This document shows positions 27,029 through 36,066 of a stretch of 64,000 nucleotides of DNA, piece by piece; positions within the stretch are counted from its first letter, which is position 1; each line of letters opens with the position of its first letter. The position numbers and the translations under genes are program-made. Source of the stretch: Flavobacterium flevense (GTDB lineage: Bacteria > Bacteroidota > Bacteroidia > Flavobacteriales > Flavobacteriaceae); the NCBI RefSeq assembly GCF_900142775.1, contig NZ_FRCC01000010.1, positions 56,942 to 120,941 of the forward strand. The letters run 5' to 3'. Below the pieces are notes generated by a model. It saw only the letters and a list, made by a program, of their open reading frames with translations, searched no databases and was not told the origin of the DNA.

Positions 27029-27794
27029 ACTGTTTATTTCATCTTTTAATATAAGAAAGCATGTCTTAATGCATGATAATGAGTTTTCTTTGAATGAAAA
27101 TGATATTCGTATCTATTCCATTTATTTACCTGATTTTGCAGATTTAAAATCGGATCTGGCGGAATATCTTAATGTAAATGAACTTTCTGTACCTCATAAC
27201 CGGTATATGAAAATAGACCATAAATTCATTATTTACAGGTCGATATTGAAAATTATTCTTGCTGCCTATTCTAAATTAGATGCAAAAAAAATGGAGTTTG
27301 ATTACCATTTGTATAAAAAACCATACTTAGCCTCAAAACCATGGTTGCATTTTAATATTTCCCATGCTGAAGATTATGTAGTGATTGCAATTTCCCGAAG
27401 CAATCTGGGAATTGATATTGAATATATGGAACAGGATTTTCCTTTTACCAATCTGATTCCGGAAGTTTTTGAGGAGCCTGAAATTACAGCAATTCAAAAT
27501 TCAAACGATAAAAAAAGACTGTTTTACAGTTATTGGACCAGAAAGGAAGCCTTTGTAAAAGGATTGGGAACCGGTATTAATGACAACTTTAAACACATTC
27601 CGTGTGCCGATGGTGAGCATAGTATTAATACAGGACTATCTAATAATGAGAACTGGCACGTATGTAATTTTAATCTTTCTGATCATTATATGGGGGCAAT
27701 AGCTTGTGAGTTTTCGTCAGCATTTTCTAAAGAGGTCGTTATTTATAAGGTACCAAATGACATGAATGCTTTGAGAAAAATGATTAATGATTAA
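27006..27794 (+). CDS. 4'-phosphopantetheinyl transferase, Sfp type
   Basis: A 262-residue Sfp-superfamily enzyme that loads the phosphopantetheine arm from CoA onto carrier-domain serines. Signature motifs are LGIDIEYME (metal-binding Asp/Glu) and YWTRKEAFVKGLGTG (W-x3-KEA-x2-K). HFNISHAEDYVVIAIS is the usual preceding block. The start at 27006 overlaps the NRPS end by 23 bp, so the two are translated from one message. The neighbouring NRPS Ser1015 is the obvious target. The coding sequence is followed by a terminator-rich gap. Confidence 0.92.
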   Translation: MKNTPTAKLFISSFNIRKHVLMHDNEFSLNENDIRIYSIYLPDFADLKSDLAEYLNVNELSVPHNRYMKIDHKFIIYRSILKIILAAYSKLDAKKMEFDYHLYKKPYLASKPWLHFNISHAEDYVVIAISRSNLGIDIEYMEQDFPFTNLIPEVFEEPEITAIQNSNDKKRLFYSYWTRKEAFVKGLGTGINDNFKHIPCADGEHSINTGLSNNENWHVCNFNLSDHYMGAIACEFSSAFSKEVVIYKVPNDMNALRKMIND

Positions 27795-27837
27795 CTTATT
27801 GGTCTCAGCTATAATTTAAAAATGACCTGAAATTTTT

Positions 27838-27885
27838 ACCGCAGATTCACAGATTTATAATAAAAAAAATCTGCGAATCTGCGGT
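27838..27885. repeat. palindromic repeat, copy 1
   Basis: Arms at 27838-27856 and 27867-27885 (19 bp, one mismatch) flank a 10-base loop. The arm begins ACCGCAGATTCACAGATTT. The repeat shares about 20 bp of upstream flank with copy 2, which starts 170 bp downstream. In RNA it would form a strong hairpin and might act as a bidirectional terminator. Confidence 0.7.
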
Positions 27886-27942
27886 TTATTTTTAATTTAC
27901 ATTGCGCTATACTTTTAAAACTTTATAGAAATCTTCAACGAT

Positions 27943-27970
27943 AAAATCTCCCTCGTGGAGATTTTTTTTG
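27943..27970 (+). terminator. rho-independent terminator after the NRPS-PPTase operon
   Basis: A 9-bp stem, AAAATCTCC (27943-27951) with GGAGATTTT (27957-27965), has a 5-base loop and runs into a tract of eight to nine T. This is a clean intrinsic terminator on the + strand and probably ends the NRPS/PPTase transcript. Confidence 0.75.
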
Positions 27971-28007
27971 TCTCATTACATAGATTAAAAACGACCTAAA
28001 AAATTTT

Positions 28008-28054
28008 ACCGCAGATTCACAGATTTATAATAAAAAAATCTGTGAATCTGCGGT
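28008..28054. repeat. palindromic repeat, copy 2
   Basis: Perfect 19-bp arms at 28008-28026 and 28036-28054 surround a 9-base loop. The sequence is nearly identical to copy 1 at 27838-27885, including the preceding gap sequence (ACGACCT, versus ATGACCT in copy 1). The arms are perfect here and have one mismatch in copy 1. It lies 61 bp from the end of the alkB-like gene and could terminate it. Confidence 0.7.
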
Positions 28055-28115
28055 CTATTTTTATCTGTGGCGAATGGAGCTCATTTGCATTTTAATGAAG
28101 TTTAAAAACAGCCGA

Positions 28116-28742
28116 TTACTTCTTGCGTTTGACTCTTCTGAAAGTTAAATTAATTCTTGGTAATACCTCTTTGGACGTTTTAGGAACATGATGTTGCCAG
28201 AAACTGTTAGTAGTTCCGCCCATAAGTAAAAAAGTACCATGATGTAGCGGAATTTCAAGCGGTGCAATATCTTTTCGAAATTTATGACGCAGTTTAAACA
28301 TTCTTGTTTCTCCAAAAGTTACCGATGCAATCACTGGATTGGGACCCGAATTACCTTCTTTATCACTATGCCAGGCCACACTGTCGTTGCCATTTCGATA
28401 TAAATTAAGCAACACACTATTAAAGTCAAGCGCTGTTTGTTTTTCTACCCTGTTTCTGATTTTTAAAAGTTCAGGTGTCCAGTCAGGAACATTCTCAGTA
28501 GCAGCTGCATTTTCTTTGTCCTCATACCACGCAATCATTCTGGGAGCTTTGACCGTTTTATCAAAAATTTCCATTTCATATTCCCTCCATGCTGTCTGGT
28601 GAAGTAAAAGATCATAATAGCGGTCTGATTCTTCTTTAGAAAAGAAATTATCAATCAAAATGAGTTCTGTATCCGGCAAATCATAAATAATTTTACCCCG
28701 CTGTCCTGAGAAAAACAGTTCAGTATCGTTAAAAAGTTTCAT
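28116..28742 (-). CDS. alkB: AlkB-like 2-oxoglutarate/Fe(II) DNA dealkylase
   Basis: A 208-residue dioxygenase of the AlkB family (ABH2/ABH3-like), which removes methyl groups from alkylated bases. Iron ligands are visible as WHSDKE (His125, Asp127) and WQHHVPKT (probably His184). RINLTFR (Arg196, Arg202) is the 2-oxoglutarate-binding motif. NLYRNGNDSVAWHSD matches ALKBH3-type enzymes closely. It is transcribed away from an S24-type repressor gene, with only 93 bp between the two start codons. This suggests damage-responsive control by that repressor. Confidence 0.88.
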   Translation of the reverse strand: MKLFNDTELFFSGQRGKIIYDLPDTELILIDNFFSKEESDRYYDLLLHQTAWREYEMEIFDKTVKAPRMIAWYEDKENAAATENVPDWTPELLKIRNRVEKQTALDFNSVLLNLYRNGNDSVAWHSDKEGNSGPNPVIASVTFGETRMFKLRHKFRKDIAPLEIPLHHGTFLLMGGTTNSFWQHHVPKTSKEVLPRINLTFRRVKRKK

Positions 28743-28835
28743 TAGAAAATAAATTTTATTTTGGCATCACCAAAAATAATACAGATTATAACAAAAATCA
28801 TTATATTTGATGTTACAAATCATAACAATGTTATT
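28743..28835. promoter_or_regulatory. divergent control region of alkB and the S24 repressor
   Basis: On the + strand a -7-like box TATATTTG lies at 28802-28809, followed at once by the inverted repeat ATAAC-AAT-GTTAT at 28822-28834, which touches the start codon at 28836. A second pair, GTTA...TAAC, overlaps it (28812-28826), and another TATAAC half-site occurs near 28787-28792. On the - strand TATTTTTG (28771-28778) is a possible -7 box for alkB. The ATAAC/GTTAT sites are good candidates for the S24 repressor's own operator. Boxes are visible; the binding protein is inferred. Confidence 0.5.
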
Positions 28836-29600
28836 ATGTCTTTATTTTCAGATAATATCAGAGCGCTTCGAACAAAAGATAAAATTTCTCAGGAAAGACT
28901 CGCCCAGAGTTTACAAATCACCCGAGGCAGATATGTTAAATATGAAGATGGAACTTCCGAAGCTCCGTATGATATTTTAAAGAAAATAGCCCATTATTTT
29001 CATATCAGTATTGATTTGTTACTCTCTGTAGATGTACGTAAAATTGACATTCAGGATTTATTAAAACTGGAAAATAACCGATTGATTTTGCCCATTCAGG
29101 TAGATCAGGCCGGAGAGAATTTCATAGAAGTAGTTACACAAAAAGTAAAAGCAGGTTATTTAAACGGCTATGCTGACCCCGAATACATTGAAAATTTACA
29201 GCAAATTTCGCTTCCTTTTTTAGGACCTGGAAAACATCGCGGATTTCCTATCGAAGGGGATTCTATGCCGCCACATGAAGATGGAAGTATCATTATTGGT
29301 CGTTATGTAGAAAATTTAGGAGAAGTACAGGACGGAAAAACCTATATTCTGATTACAAAAAGCGAAGGAATGGTGTATAAGCGTCTGAATAAAAATAAAA
29401 AAAATGCTTTGGTTTTAGAATCAGATAATAGTTTTTATCCTAATTATGAAGTAAAAGTATCTGATATTCTGGAAATTTGGGAATACGAATGCAACATTGG
29501 AAGAAGTGATAAAAAATATGAAACTAATGATATAGAAAGTTTCAAATCTATGTTTTTAGAATTAAAAAAAGACATTCATGCTATTAAAAGCAGCACATAA
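28836..29600 (+). CDS. Xre-family HTH repressor with S24/LexA-like peptidase domain
   Basis: A 254-residue repressor: N-terminal Xre helix-turn-helix (about 8-60, QERLAQSLQITRGRYVKYEDG) and a C-terminal S24 self-cleavage domain with Ser143 in EGDSM and Lys182 in MVYKRL. The spacing is close to that of LexA Ser/Lys. Such proteins are inactivated by RecA-stimulated autoproteolysis. The frame stays open 75 bp upstream to 28761, but the ATG at 28836 lies just after a TATATTTG box and matches family starts, so it is preferred. Neighbours are alkB (divergent) and Ku (80 bp downstream). The likely role is to control a DNA-damage response; it is less probably a prophage remnant. Confidence 0.85.
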   Translation: MSLFSDNIRALRTKDKISQERLAQSLQITRGRYVKYEDGTSEAPYDILKKIAHYFHISIDLLLSVDVRKIDIQDLLKLENNRLILPIQVDQAGENFIEVVTQKVKAGYLNGYADPEYIENLQQISLPFLGPGKHRGFPIEGDSMPPHEDGSIIIGRYVENLGEVQDGKTYILITKSEGMVYKRLNKNKKNALVLESDNSFYPNYEVKVSDILEIWEYECNIGRSDKKYETNDIESFKSMFLELKKDIHAIKSST

Positions 29601-29658
29601 TATTGTAAGCTTCTATTATAATTTTATAAGCTAAATAAGCTTGTTTTTTTTGATCTTG
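29599..29658 (+). promoter_or_regulatory. 21-bp tandem-box promoter of ku
   Basis: Box 1 AATATTGTAA (29599-29608) overlaps the S24 gene stop codon. Box 2 AATTTTATAA (29620-29629) is exactly 21 bp further, and a weak -7-like TGATCTTG lies at 29651-29658, at the same offset as in seven other promoters here. It is the weakest member of the set. It sits 51 bp before the ku start. Confidence 0.5.
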
Positions 29659-29679
29659 CTGTATCTAAAATGGAGCAGT

Positions 29680-30450
29680 ATGAGAGCAATCTGGACAGGT
29701 TCAATAAGTTTTGGTTTGATTAATATTCCTATCAAGATCTTTTCAGCAGTACAGGAAAGTAGTCTGGATATGGATATGTTAGACAAAAAAGATCATGCTA
29801 ATATTAAATTCAAACGCGTGAATGAGAATACCGGCAAGGAAGTGACGTATTCTAATATTGTAAAAGGATACAAACTGGAAGATAAATATATCATTCTGGA
29901 AGATAAGGATTTTGAAGCTGCCGATGCCGTAAAAACTAAAACGATTGACATTCAGAGTTTTGCTTTCGAAAAAGAAATAGAAAGTATTTATTATGAACAG
30001 CCTTATTATCTGGAACCTGATAAAGGAGCAATGAAAGCTTATGGTTTGTTGCGTGACGCATTAGAGAAGTCAGGAAAAGTAGGAGTAACCAGTTTTGTTT
30101 TGCGCAATAAAGAAAGTTTAGCGATATTAAAACCTTATAAAAATGTTATTCTGTTAAACAGAATCCGTTTTGCTCAGGAAATCAGAGAAACATCTGAATT
30201 AAAAGTACCGGCTGTTGCCAAACGAAAAACCAAAGAAATGGACATGGCCACAAAACTAATTGATCAGCTTACCGAAAAGTTTGATATTAGTAGTTTTAAA
30301 GATGAATACACCGCCAAACTTCTAAAAATAATCAAGAACAAAGCCAAAGGCAAAAAACAGACTGCACCAAAATTAAAAGTAGTGCACAAACAAAGTGATG
30401 ATTTAATGAGTATGCTTAAAGCCAGTCTGGAAAGTAAAAAATCATCTTAA
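29680..30450 (+). CDS. ku: Ku protein (bacterial NHEJ)
   Basis: A 256-residue bacterial Ku, the ring-shaped homodimer that binds DNA ends and recruits LigD. The start [20 protein letters not shown] is a hallmark. The core contains [20 protein letters not shown] and [16 protein letters not shown], and the C-terminal tail is Lys-rich, as in Ku proteins that bind LigD. The frame opens 39 bp earlier at a TTG, but the ATG at 29680 is clearly right. Its stop overlaps the convergent ligD stop by 4 bp. Both genes carry the tandem-box promoter, so co-regulation despite opposite direction is likely. Confidence 0.95.
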   Translation: MRAIWTGSISFGLINIPIKIFSAVQESSLDMDMLDKKDHANIKFKRVNENTGKEVTYSNIVKGYKLEDKYIILEDKDFEAADAVKTKTIDIQSFAFEKEIESIYYEQPYYLEPDKGAMKAYGLLRDALEKSGKVGVTSFVLRNKESLAILKPYKNVILLNRIRFAQEIRETSELKVPAVAKRKTKEMDMATKLIDQLTEKFDISSFKDEYTAKLLKIIKNKAKGKKQTAPKLKVVHKQSDDLMSMLKASLESKKSS

Positions 30451-32990
30451 TCTTTTTTTCTGTTTTCCAATAATGCCAAAATCTTTTTGATATTTATTCC
30501 TTTTCCAAGAACCGGACGCCACAAATCCCCTTTTTTCTCAAAACGTTGCAATACGTTTTTTATGGTAAATTGAGAAGGATGGAGTTTAGCGTTAACCTCA
30601 TGCCACTCTAGTGGAGTAGATACACACGCTCCTTTAACAGGACGTACAGCATAAGGTGCTGCCAGAGTTTGCCCACGGCGGTTTTGCAAATAATCCACAT
30701 AAATTTTGTGATTTCTTTTTTTGATAGTTCTTTCCAGAGAAGTAATAGCAGGCAGTCGTTGCTGAATTTCTATTGCTAAGAGTTCGGCTAACATTTTAAC
30801 CTGATCATAATTGTATTTAGCTCCTAACGGCATATAAACATGCAATCCTGTAGCCCCGGAAGTTTTACAATAACAATCGGATTCCAGTTCATCCATGACC
30901 TCTTTAACGGTAAGAGCTGTTTTTATAACATCTTCAAATTTATCTTTTGCCGGATCAATATCAATTACCAGCCAATCAGGATTTTCCGGTTTTTTTATAG
31001 TTGAATTCCACGGATTAATGTCAATACAGCCCAGATTAGCCATATACAACAAGGTTTCTTTATTATTACAAATAAGGTAATCCAGGTGTTTGTCATTCGA
31101 TTCTGAATATACTTTTTCTGTTTTTAACCACGACGGAATCTTATCTACATCCACATCTTTCTGATAAAATCCGGAAGCATTGATGCCGTTTGGAAAACGA
31201 TTCATTGACTGCGGACGATTTTTGAGATAAGGCAAAATTAAATCGGCTACTTCATTGTAATACTGTACAATATCTCCTTTAGTAATCCCATCATCCGGAA
31301 AATATATCTTATTTTGATTGGTTAAATGCAAAGTTATTTTTCCAATTTTTAAATCATAATCCTTTTTCGTTTCCGGTGTTTCATTAGATTTATCCATAAT
31401 TACGGTATTAGGTGCTGTTGTTTTATTTTTTGAAGATAAAAGAACTTCCGAAGCCTTTTTATCCGTTCGTAATCCCAGATAAACGGGATGTCTCAAATGC
31501 AAATCATCGGTCCATTCGGTAAATTTCACCTGACATACCAGTTTTGGTTCTACCCATTGAATGCTGTCCCGCAACGCTAATTTTTCAGTCACTGCAGCTT
31601 CACTGGTAAAATAAGGCTGTAGTGTTTCATACAATTCTTTTAAGGTTGCATCACTAAAACCGCTACCACATTTCCCTATAAACTGTAATTTTTTACCATT
31701 GTATTGCCCTAAAAGCAAAGCGCCAAAATGCTGCCTGGATTTTTTTGGTTCTGTTAGCCCAATGATAATCGCTTCTTCCTGTTGTACAATTTTTATTTTC
31801 AGCCAATCGTTGCTTCTTTTACCAATTAGGTAATTACTATCTGCTTTTTTAGCTATAATGCCCTCACTTTGATTTTTAATCGCTTTTTCAAATTCTTTAA
31901 TTCCATCACCTACGGTGTGTTCGGAGTAAAAAACATTAGATAATTTGTGCTTATCAAGCAGCATTTTAAGCAGTTCTTTACGCTCCAGTAAAGTTAGTTT
32001 TACGGTACTGTTACCATCCAGATTCAAAATATCAAATACATAATATTTCAAATTTCCTTTGCCTGTTTTTAGATAATTTTGAAGCAGCTGAAAACTGGCT
32101 TTTCCTTTACTGTTTTCTACCACCACTTCGCCGTCTAAAACAGCGGTATGATTTATTTTTTCTAATTCAGGAATAAGAGGTTCGAAATTAGCAGTAAAAG
32201 AAAGCTGATTTCTGCTCCATAATTTTACTTCACCCGGATTAAGAACGGCAATAGTCCTGTAGCCATCATATTTATTTTCGAATACCCAATCTTCGTCGTC
32301 AAAAGGTTTTTCGGTAATGCTGGCTAACATTGGTTTTATAAAAACAGCAGCTTCTGATTTGGCAACAGCTTTTTTGATTGTTTTCTTTTTTTTGGGAGCA
32401 GCAGTTGAGGTTTTCTTTTCTGCTTTCTTTTCTAAATCTTCTAATGTTTTTTTGGAAATAACCGATTTGTTTTTGAGCAAAATATCCGATTCAGAAGCAT
32501 ATTTATCATTTTTTTTGATTAACAGCCAGGCATTTTCCTGTTTCCCTTTTAGTTTCACTAAGGAAAATTCCCCTTTTAATTTTTTACCTTTTAAAATAAA
32601 ACTTAAACGTCCCTTTTTTAAATTTTCTGTTAGTGTTTTTTGGGGTGATGCCGTATCCTCAGCAGGAGTATAAGTACCATTATCCCATACAATGACATTT
32701 CCTGCTCCGTAATTTCCCGCCGGAATAGTACCTTCAAAATCTTTATAACTGTACGGATGATCCTCGACCATCATCGCCAAACGCTTTATTTCCGGATTCA
32801 TAGAAGGCCCTTTGGGTACTGCCCAACTTAGTAAAACACCATTTAATTCTAATCTGAAATCATAATGTAAATGAGAAGCCGCATGTTTTTGTACCACAAA
32901 CAGCAAGTCTTTTTCTGACTTTTCTATTTTACCTTTTGGTTCTTTTGTTTGTTCAAAATCACGTTTTTGATTGTATTTACTTAATGACAT
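30447..32990 (-). CDS. ligD: multifunctional ATP-dependent DNA ligase LigD (PE-LIG-POL)
   Basis: An 847-residue non-homologous end-joining enzyme. The order is 3'-phosphoesterase (about 1-170, [20 protein letters not shown]), then ligase (about 215-510, FENKYDGYR with catalytic Lys240), then polymerase/primase (about 550-840, [10 protein letters not shown] and [13 protein letters not shown]). A Lys-rich linker at 185-210 joins the first two. This order is that of Pseudomonas LigD, not the POL-first mycobacterial form. The gene begins 17 bp after the small membrane protein gene at 33008-33451 and is probably transcribed with it. Confidence 0.95.
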   Translation of the reverse strand: MSLSKYNQKRDFEQTKEPKGKIEKSEKDLLFVVQKHAASHLHYDFRLELNGVLLSWAVPKGPSMNPEIKRLAMMVEDHPYSYKDFEGTIPAGNYGAGNVIVWDNGTYTPAEDTASPQKTLTENLKKGRLSFILKGKKLKGEFSLVKLKGKQENAWLLIKKNDKYASESDILLKNKSVISKKTLEDLEKKAEKKTSTAAPKKKKTIKKAVAKSEAAVFIKPMLASITEKPFDDEDWVFENKYDGYRTIAVLNPGEVKLWSRNQLSFTANFEPLIPELEKINHTAVLDGEVVVENSKGKASFQLLQNYLKTGKGNLKYYVFDILNLDGNSTVKLTLLERKELLKMLLDKHKLSNVFYSEHTVGDGIKEFEKAIKNQSEGIIAKKADSNYLIGKRSNDWLKIKIVQQEEAIIIGLTEPKKSRQHFGALLLGQYNGKKLQFIGKCGSGFSDATLKELYETLQPYFTSEAAVTEKLALRDSIQWVEPKLVCQVKFTEWTDDLHLRHPVYLGLRTDKKASEVLLSSKNKTTAPNTVIMDKSNETPETKKDYDLKIGKITLHLTNQNKIYFPDDGITKGDIVQYYNEVADLILPYLKNRPQSMNRFPNGINASGFYQKDVDVDKIPSWLKTEKVYSESNDKHLDYLICNNKETLLYMANLGCIDINPWNSTIKKPENPDWLVIDIDPAKDKFEDVIKTALTVKEVMDELESDCYCKTSGATGLHVYMPLGAKYNYDQVKMLAELLAIEIQQRLPAITSLERTIKKRNHKIYVDYLQNRRGQTLAAPYAVRPVKGACVSTPLEWHEVNAKLHPSQFTIKNVLQRFEKKGDLWRPVLGKGINIKKILALLENRKKD

Positions 32991-33007
32991 ACTTTATATT
33001 TTTAAAA

Positions 33008-33451
33008 TTAGAAAAGTGTATAAACAGTAAATGCAGACAGTCCGAAAATAACATGCACGAAAAAGAGTTGGAGGTAATATCCTTTAAAATCAATTTTAGG
33101 TTTATAATCACTGATTTTAAAAATAATGACCCAACTTGCAATACCTATTATTCCGCTTATTGCTCCTAAAATTAAGGCAGCGGTCCAGGTTTTATTCATG
33201 ATTTCGTTTTCCCAGATTAAATAATAGCCTAAGACAAATAAAAAACCAATTGCATAATGAATAATCCAGCCTAATATATTTTTAGTTTTTGCAGATAATG
33301 AAATTACTAAGGTAGTAAGGCAATAGCTCAGTAAAACGGGTTCTTTGTATAGTTCTCTGAAACTTTCTGAAATGATATAACTAAAAAGTGTCATTACAGA
33401 GGTTGCAACCAACGAAGAAATCAGGATTTGAATAAAAGCTTCTAAAATCAT
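33008..33451 (-). CDS. four-helix membrane protein of unknown function, in operon with ligD
   Basis: A 147-residue protein with four clear hydrophobic segments (about 5-25, 40-60, 64-80 and 88-110, with a further one near 125-145). I do not recognise the family by name. Charged turns such as ISESFRELYKEP and KISDYKPKIDFKGYY lie between helices. It ends 17 bp before ligD and shares its promoter, a strong copy of the 21-bp tandem-box motif. A membrane protein co-transcribed with an end-joining ligase is unusual. The link may be shared stress control and not a direct role in repair. Confidence 0.75.
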   Translation of the reverse strand: MILEAFIQILISSLVATSVMTLFSYIISESFRELYKEPVLLSYCLTTLVISLSAKTKNILGWIIHYAIGFLFVLGYYLIWENEIMNKTWTAALILGAISGIIGIASWVIIFKISDYKPKIDFKGYYLQLFFVHVIFGLSAFTVYTLF

Positions 33452-33478
33452 AATCTATTGCTTAACAGTGTAATTAAA

Positions 33479-33538
33479 CAAATTTAGGAGAATGAATAGC
33501 TGCTTTTTTATAGAATTAAGAGTTTTAATTGTATAATT
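33479..33538 (-). promoter_or_regulatory. 21-bp tandem-box promoter of the membrane protein-ligD operon
   Basis: Read on the - strand, box 1 AATTATACAA (33529-33538) and box 2 AATTCTATAA (33508-33517) are 21 bp apart. A perfect -7 element TAAATTTG (33479-33486) follows after 21 bp. No TTG lies at the usual -33 position because box 2 occupies it. The start codon is 28 bp further on. This is the best member of the set. Confidence 0.7.
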
Positions 33539-33592
33539 ATAATTTTCAAAACTCACAGCGTTCCCGCTTTACCAATTAAAATTGGAAGGGTA

Positions 33593-34471
33593 TTAGTGAT
33601 GTACTTTTTTATATTGCATCGGTGAAATACCAATTTGTTTTTTAAACATTCGGGAAAAGTAATAAGGATCGTCGAAACCTACTTCTTTGCATATTTCTTT
33701 GATGTTGAGATTGGTGAAATTGAGGTATTCACAGGACTTTTGTATTTTTAACCGAATAAAGAATTGAATGGGAGAATAGCCAGTTTTTTGTTTGAATAGT
33801 TCCGAATATCTGGAGATGGAATAGCAAGCCTGATGGGCTAATATTTCGATAGTTAAACTTTCGTTCAAATGCGTTTTCATAAAAGAGACCGAAAGACTTA
33901 TTTTATCTTCAATAGTATTTTCTAAAGTGTTTACATAACACAAAGAACTTAAAAACGTTGTGAGTCTAAAATGAGTAAGTTCCATTTTTTCATCGCTAAG
34001 ATCACTTTCTAAAAGTTGGATAATTTCATTGAGTTGGGTAATTCGGTTTTCATCAAAAGCAATTTTGACGGCTTCATCAGCTAATGCCGAAAAACGTTTG
34101 TAAAAGGTAGCTGCATAATCTCCTGAAAAATGAATCCAATAAATACTCCAGGCCTCTTTTAAGGAACTTCCGTATTTATGTCCTGTGTTTTCGGGAATAA
34201 TAAAAGCAGTGTTTGGAGTAAGCCTGAGGGTCTTTCCATTCATTTTAATCCAGCCTTCTCCTTCAAGACAGTAAAGAAAAATATATTCTTTTGTTCCGTT
34301 TTTTCGGGAACGGCTGTGGTATTTAGCATTTGGAAAATAACCTATAGCATCCGGAAAAAGATGATGGACAAACGGATGAGTATGTATTTTTTCTTTTTGA
34401 TCAGAAGATAAAACCACCATATTCTGCCCCAGAAAGCCTTCTTTTATTTTTGGTTTCGTTAGATTATTCAT
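33593..34471 (-). CDS. AraC-family transcriptional regulator
   Basis: A 292-residue regulator with an N-terminal cupin-like sensing domain (about 25-160, including [16 protein letters not shown] and PENTGHKYG) and a C-terminal double helix-turn-helix. The DNA-binding part runs from about 195: [19 protein letters not shown], then [14 protein letters not shown], and [20 protein letters not shown]. It lies head to head with the sugar porter gene and the glycosidase genes, so it probably senses a mono- or disaccharide and activates them. The inducer is not known. Confidence 0.9.
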   Translation of the reverse strand: MNNLTKPKIKEGFLGQNMVVLSSDQKEKIHTHPFVHHLFPDAIGYFPNAKYHSRSRKNGTKEYIFLYCLEGEGWIKMNGKTLRLTPNTAFIIPENTGHKYGSSLKEAWSIYWIHFSGDYAATFYKRFSALADEAVKIAFDENRITQLNEIIQLLESDLSDEKMELTHFRLTTFLSSLCYVNTLENTIEDKISLSVSFMKTHLNESLTIEILAHQACYSISRYSELFKQKTGYSPIQFFIRLKIQKSCEYLNFTNLNIKEICKEVGFDDPYYFSRMFKKQIGISPMQYKKVHH

Positions 34472-34544
34472 TATAAATGTACTATTTCGATGTAAATTGA
34501 TTTAAGGTCGTAAGATAGTCCATTTATTTCAATTTATAATCCAT

Positions 34545-34573
34545 TTGTAAATCGATTCGTAACTGTATTTTTG
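34545..34573 (+). promoter_or_regulatory. Bacteroidota-type promoter of the sugar porter operon
   Basis: A -33 TTG (34545-34547) and a -7 TATTTTTG (34566-34573) are separated by 18 bp, a match to the TTG-N17-23-TAnnTTTG consensus. It lies 34 bp before the MFS start codon and within the 135-bp divergent gap shared with the AraC gene. Confidence 0.6.
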
Positions 34574-34606
34574 TTTTGCTATTAATTCAATACCAATATA
34601 ATTTTT

Positions 34607-36004
34607 ATGACAACTCAAACTAAACAATTTAACAATTTCTATTTATTTGCTATTTCGATGGTTTCAGCCATGGGAGGATTGCTTTTTGGTTACGACTGGG
34701 TGGTAATAGGAGGAGCAAAACCTTTTTATGAACGCTTTTTCGACATCACTACTTCTGCTAATTTACAAGCCTGGGCTATGAGTTCGGCTTTAATAGGTTG
34801 TATTGTTGGAGCTGTAATTTCGGGTGTTATTAGTGATAAATTTGGTCGAAAATGGCCTTTATTACTTTCGGCATTTTTGTTTACCGTTTCAGCTTTTGGT
34901 ACCGGTATTGCCGATACTTATACTGTTTTTATTGTTTACAGAATTATAGGCGGATTGGGAATTGGATTAGCATCGGCACTTTCACCCATGTATATTGCTG
35001 AAATTTCTCCTTCTAAATACCGGGGACGCTTGGTTTCATTGAACCAAATGACCATTGTAATTGGAATTTTGGCTGCCCAAATTATTAATATTCTTATTGC
35101 AGAAGAGGTACCTGTTGATGCCACGGATACTTTTATTAGAAATTCCTGGAATGGAACTCTGGGATGGCGCTGGATGTTTTGGGCAGAAGTTGTTCCGGCA
35201 GTCGCTTTTTTTATTTTTATCTTTTTCGTTCCTGAAAGTCCTCGTTGGCTCATTAAAGCCGGAAAAACAGAAAAGGCATATCCTACTTTAAAGAAAATTG
35301 GAGGAGATGAATATGCTCAGATTGAAATTCAAAATATAAAAGCAACCTTAGATGATGTAGCTGAAAAAGTTGATTTTAAGGCTTTGTTTAATTTTAAGTA
35401 TCGAAAAGTACTCCTTCTTGGAATTGTGCTGGCCGTTTTTCAACAATGGTGCGGGATCAATATTGTTTTTAATTATGCCGATGAGATATTTACTGCAGCA
35501 GGCTATGGTGTAAGCGATACCCTTTTTAATATTGTAATTACAGGAAGTGTGAATTTAATTTTTACCCTTGTTGCGATGTTTACAGTCGATAAATGGGGAC
35601 GTAAAAAACTCATGCTTCTGGGATCGGCAGGATTAGCCCTTAGCTATATTCTTCTTGGTGGTGCCTTTTATTTTGAGTTGAAAGGAATCGCCGTATTGTC
35701 CATAGTAGTTTTAGGTATTGGAGTGTATGCGATGTCACTGGCACCTATCACCTGGGTAATTCTCTCTGAAATTTTCCCTAATCGAATTCGGGGAGCTGCA
35801 ATGGCATTGGCCACTTTTACTTTATGGATTGCTTGTTTTATTCTTACTTATACTTTTCCACTTTTAAATGAAGGATTTGGTGCTGCAGGTACATTTTGGT
35901 TGTATGCCGGAATATGTGTTATCGGATTTTTATTTGTCCTGAAAAAATTACCTGAAACCAAAGGGAAATCACTAGAAGAAATTGAAAGTGAATTGGTGAA
36001 TTAA
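34607..36004 (+). CDS. sugar porter (MFS, XylE/GLUT type)
   Basis: A 465-residue twelve-helix major facilitator of the sugar porter family, which imports a sugar with protons across the inner membrane. Family signatures are all present: DKFGRKWPLL after helix 2, PESPRWL after helix 6, DKWGRKKLML after helix 8, and PETKGKSLEEIE at the C-terminus. FGYDWVVIGGAKPFY is the first-helix motif. It starts the galactoside locus and is divergent from the AraC regulator. It probably takes up a galactose-like product released by the downstream periplasmic glycosidases. Confidence 0.92.
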   Translation: MTTQTKQFNNFYLFAISMVSAMGGLLFGYDWVVIGGAKPFYERFFDITTSANLQAWAMSSALIGCIVGAVISGVISDKFGRKWPLLLSAFLFTVSAFGTGIADTYTVFIVYRIIGGLGIGLASALSPMYIAEISPSKYRGRLVSLNQMTIVIGILAAQIINILIAEEVPVDATDTFIRNSWNGTLGWRWMFWAEVVPAVAFFIFIFFVPESPRWLIKAGKTEKAYPTLKKIGGDEYAQIEIQNIKATLDDVAEKVDFKALFNFKYRKVLLLGIVLAVFQQWCGINIVFNYADEIFTAAGYGVSDTLFNIVITGSVNLIFTLVAMFTVDKWGRKKLMLLGSAGLALSYILLGGAFYFELKGIAVLSIVVLGIGVYAMSLAPITWVILSEIFPNRIRGAAMALATFTLWIACFILTYTFPLLNEGFGAAGTFWLYAGICVIGFLFVLKKLPETKGKSLEEIESELVN

Positions 36005-36066
36005 TTCATGAGATTTATTAAAAGAAAAATATCTGTGGCAAAAAAAATATAATTTTAAAATATAAA

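Larger units (their letters stand above)
27795..28115. other. gene-free convergent gap with terminators and a duplicated palindrome
   Basis: This 321-bp interval lies between the convergent ends of the phosphopantetheinyl transferase gene and the alkB-like gene. It holds two copies of a 19-bp-arm palindrome (27838-27885 and 28008-28054) with matching upstream flanks, and between them a rho-independent terminator at 27943-27970. I see no coding frame of useful length. Confidence 0.7.

Noticed and set aside
28761..28835. N-terminal extension of the S24 repressor
   Set aside because: It would run through the probable promoter and operator. The HTH domain starts normally from the ATG at 28836.
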